Below, in pieces: positions 5,588 to 6,281 of a stretch of DNA of 6,281 bases (its first letter is position 1; each line of letters begins with the position of its first letter). Location: assembly GCA_937889485.1 (NCBI GenBank), contig CALAPG010000396.1, positions 1-6,281 on the forward strand, written 5' to 3'. Origin of the DNA: an uncultured Moraxella sp. Its GTDB lineage: Bacteria; Pseudomonadota; Gammaproteobacteria; Pseudomonadales; Moraxellaceae. Both the position numbers and the translations under genes were made by a program. The notes under the pieces were generated by a model, which saw nothing but the letters and a program-made list of their open reading frames with translations, made no database searches and was not told the origin of the DNA.

Positions 5588-5953
5588 ATGAACTGGTTAA
5601 GCATTGCCGCGCTCAATATAGCAGTAGCCGTTGGCTGTGGCGCCTTTGCCGCACATGGACTAAAAGCACGTTTGACCACTGAGCAGCTGGCATGGTGGCA
5701 CACAGGCACCCAATATTTTTTTTACCATGCATTGGGATTACTCATTGTGGCGTTATTGATTCGCCTTAAAATTGTGCCCACGCCCGTCGCTTGGTTACTA
5801 CAATTAGGCATTTTATTGTTTACAGGCTCGTTGTATCTCATGGCACTTGGCATGCCGCGCTGGCTGGGCGCCATTACCCCAATAGGTGGGAGCTTATTTA
5901 TCCTTGCTTGGATCTGGCTAGCCATTGCTGCCACCAAACAAAGTCCTGTTTAA
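5588..5953 (+). CDS. DUF423 (YgdD-like) small inner-membrane protein
   Basis: This gene encodes a 121-residue, very hydrophobic protein of unknown biochemical function. The family signature Gly-Ala-Phe-Ala-Ala-His-Gly-Leu lies at 18-25. Conserved His38 and His47 flank the start of the second membrane segment. Four membrane helices can be drawn at about 4-22, 42-60, 67-87 and 92-115, and a Thr-Pro-Ile-Gly-Gly motif (96-100) opens the last one. Length is close to E. coli YgdD (about 130). The start lies five bases after the rpoH stop codon. The only ribosome-site candidate is a GGA within the last rpoH codons, which suggests co-transcription and perhaps translational coupling with rpoH. No terminator of convincing strength follows it. 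Confidence 0.9.
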   Translation: MNWLSIAALNIAVAVGCGAFAAHGLKARLTTEQLAWWHTGTQYFFYHALGLLIVALLIRLKIVPTPVAWLLQLGILLFTGSLYLMALGMPRWLGAITPIGGSLFILAWIWLAIAATKQSPV

Positions 5954-5977
5954 AAAAACCTTTGGCTATCAACGCCA

Positions 5978-6007
5978 TTGACCACCAAAACAACCTTTGA
6001 TTAAAAA
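5978..6007 (+). promoter_or_regulatory. Possible promoter for thiS
   Basis: TTGACC (5978-5983, five of six) is followed after 18 bases by TAAAAA (6002-6007, four of six). The gap between the DUF423 gene and thiS is 109 bases, so a separate promoter is plausible. Read-through from rpoH is equally possible because no strong terminator separates them. Confidence 0.3.
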
Positions 6008-6024
6008 CATGATTCATTAAAAAA

Positions 6025-6050
6025 CTTTTGGTTAAAACTCTTGGTTAAAA
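6025..6050 (+). repeat. Tandem 13-bp repeat before thiS
   Basis: CTTTTGGTTAAAA (6025-6037) is followed immediately by CTCTTGGTTAAAA (6038-6050), 12 of 13 bases identical. A more diverged copy, CCTTTGATTAAAA (5994-6006, 11 of 13 matches to the first), lies 31 bases upstream of the first. The array ends just before the thiS ribosome binding site. Confidence 0.6.
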
Positions 6051-6052
6051 AA

Positions 6053-6056
6053 AGGA
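6053..6056 (+). promoter_or_regulatory. Ribosome binding site of thiS
   Basis: AGGA, within an A-rich AAAGGAA context, lies six bases before the ATG at 6063. This is the clearest Shine-Dalgarno site in the window and settles the thiS start. Bases AACC (6056-6059) could pair with GGTT in either of the two repeat copies upstream. Confidence 0.75.
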
Positions 6057-6062
6057 ACCCTC

Positions 6063-6263
6063 ATGCCACAAGTACAATTAAATGGCGAAACCCTACAAAC
6101 GCTGCATAGCAATCTACAGTTATTCTTGGATGAAATGGGACAAACGCAAGGGCGGTTTGCAGTTGAAATTGATGGTCAACTCATACCCAAAAGCCAATTA
6201 TCCAATACCCAATTGGCGGGTGGCATGGCAATTGAAGTAGTGCAAGCGGTGGGGGGTGGCTAG
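6063..6263 (+). CDS. thiS: Sulfur carrier protein ThiS (thiamine thiazole synthesis)
   Basis: This gene encodes a 66-residue ubiquitin-like protein. In thiamine synthesis, ThiF adenylates its C-terminal glycine, which then becomes a thiocarboxylate that gives sulfur to thiazole synthase ThiG. Visible features are the beta-grasp start (Gln-Leu-Asn-Gly-Glu, 5-9), the central Phe-Ala-Val-Glu-Ile-Asp-Gly strand (32-38) and the Ile-Glu-Val-Val-Gln-Ala-Val strand (57-63). The C-terminus is Gly-Gly-Gly, as the chemistry requires. Length is normal for ThiS (about 66). Only 18 bases follow the stop codon; thiG is the usual next gene but is not in the window. No TPP riboswitch is seen upstream. Confidence 0.93.
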   Translation: MPQVQLNGETLQTLHSNLQLFLDEMGQTQGRFAVEIDGQLIPKSQLSNTQLAGGMAIEVVQAVGGG

Positions 6264-6281
6264 TCCAATTGCGGTCTTTTT

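Noticed and set aside
5954..6062. TPP riboswitch before thiS
   Set aside because: The gap is short, made largely of A-rich repeats, and lacks the conserved CTGAGA-type thi-box motifs.

Overview
The window looks like a chromosomal housekeeping locus of a gammaproteobacterium, most likely Moraxellaceae (Moraxella/Psychrobacter-like). The base composition is moderately AT-leaning. The gene set is cytochrome c4 divergent from engB, then a BepA-type M48 protease, a TusA-like protein, rpoH, a DUF423 membrane protein and thiS. The protein sequences are gammaproteobacterial in type; EngB and RpoH align readily with the E. coli proteins from memory. The genus is an inference from gene order and composition, since no database could be searched.

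Layout. Positions 1-189 hold two hairpin terminators. One carries a UUCG tetraloop and probably ends a gene lying before the window; the other ends the minus-strand cytochrome gene. A diheme cytochrome c4 gene occupies 190-858 (minus). A 484-base non-coding region (859-1342) separates it from engB (1343-2053, plus) and carries promoter-like elements for both directions. engB converges on a minus-strand M48 metalloprotease/TPR gene (2050-3624), and the two stop codons overlap inside a TTAA palindrome. A second divergent region (3625-3942) contains a good sigma70-type promoter for the next plus-strand series: tusA-like (3943-4329), rpoH (4404-5582), DUF423 (5588-5953) and thiS (6063-6263). The last probably leads into thiG beyond the window edge.

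How the genes relate. Two themes recur. One is envelope and proteome quality control: the heat-shock sigma factor RpoH and a periplasmic BepA-type protease for outer-membrane protein assembly, with EngB in 50S ribosome assembly. The other is sulfur and redox handling: a TusA-family sulfur carrier, the ThiS sulfur carrier of thiamine synthesis, and a periplasmic electron carrier. rpoH and the DUF423 gene are only 5 bases apart and are probably co-transcribed.

Most notable point. RpoH carries an in-frame N-terminal extension of about 104-108 residues that E. coli RpoH lacks. Its core is extremely acidic (28 of 53 residues are Asp/Glu) and is followed by a short basic linker. Its RpoH box also begins with His instead of Gln. 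The TusA-like protein likewise has an N-terminal extension of about 45 residues. No mobile element, CRISPR array, tRNA or rRNA was seen, and nothing here amounts to a complete new multi-gene system.
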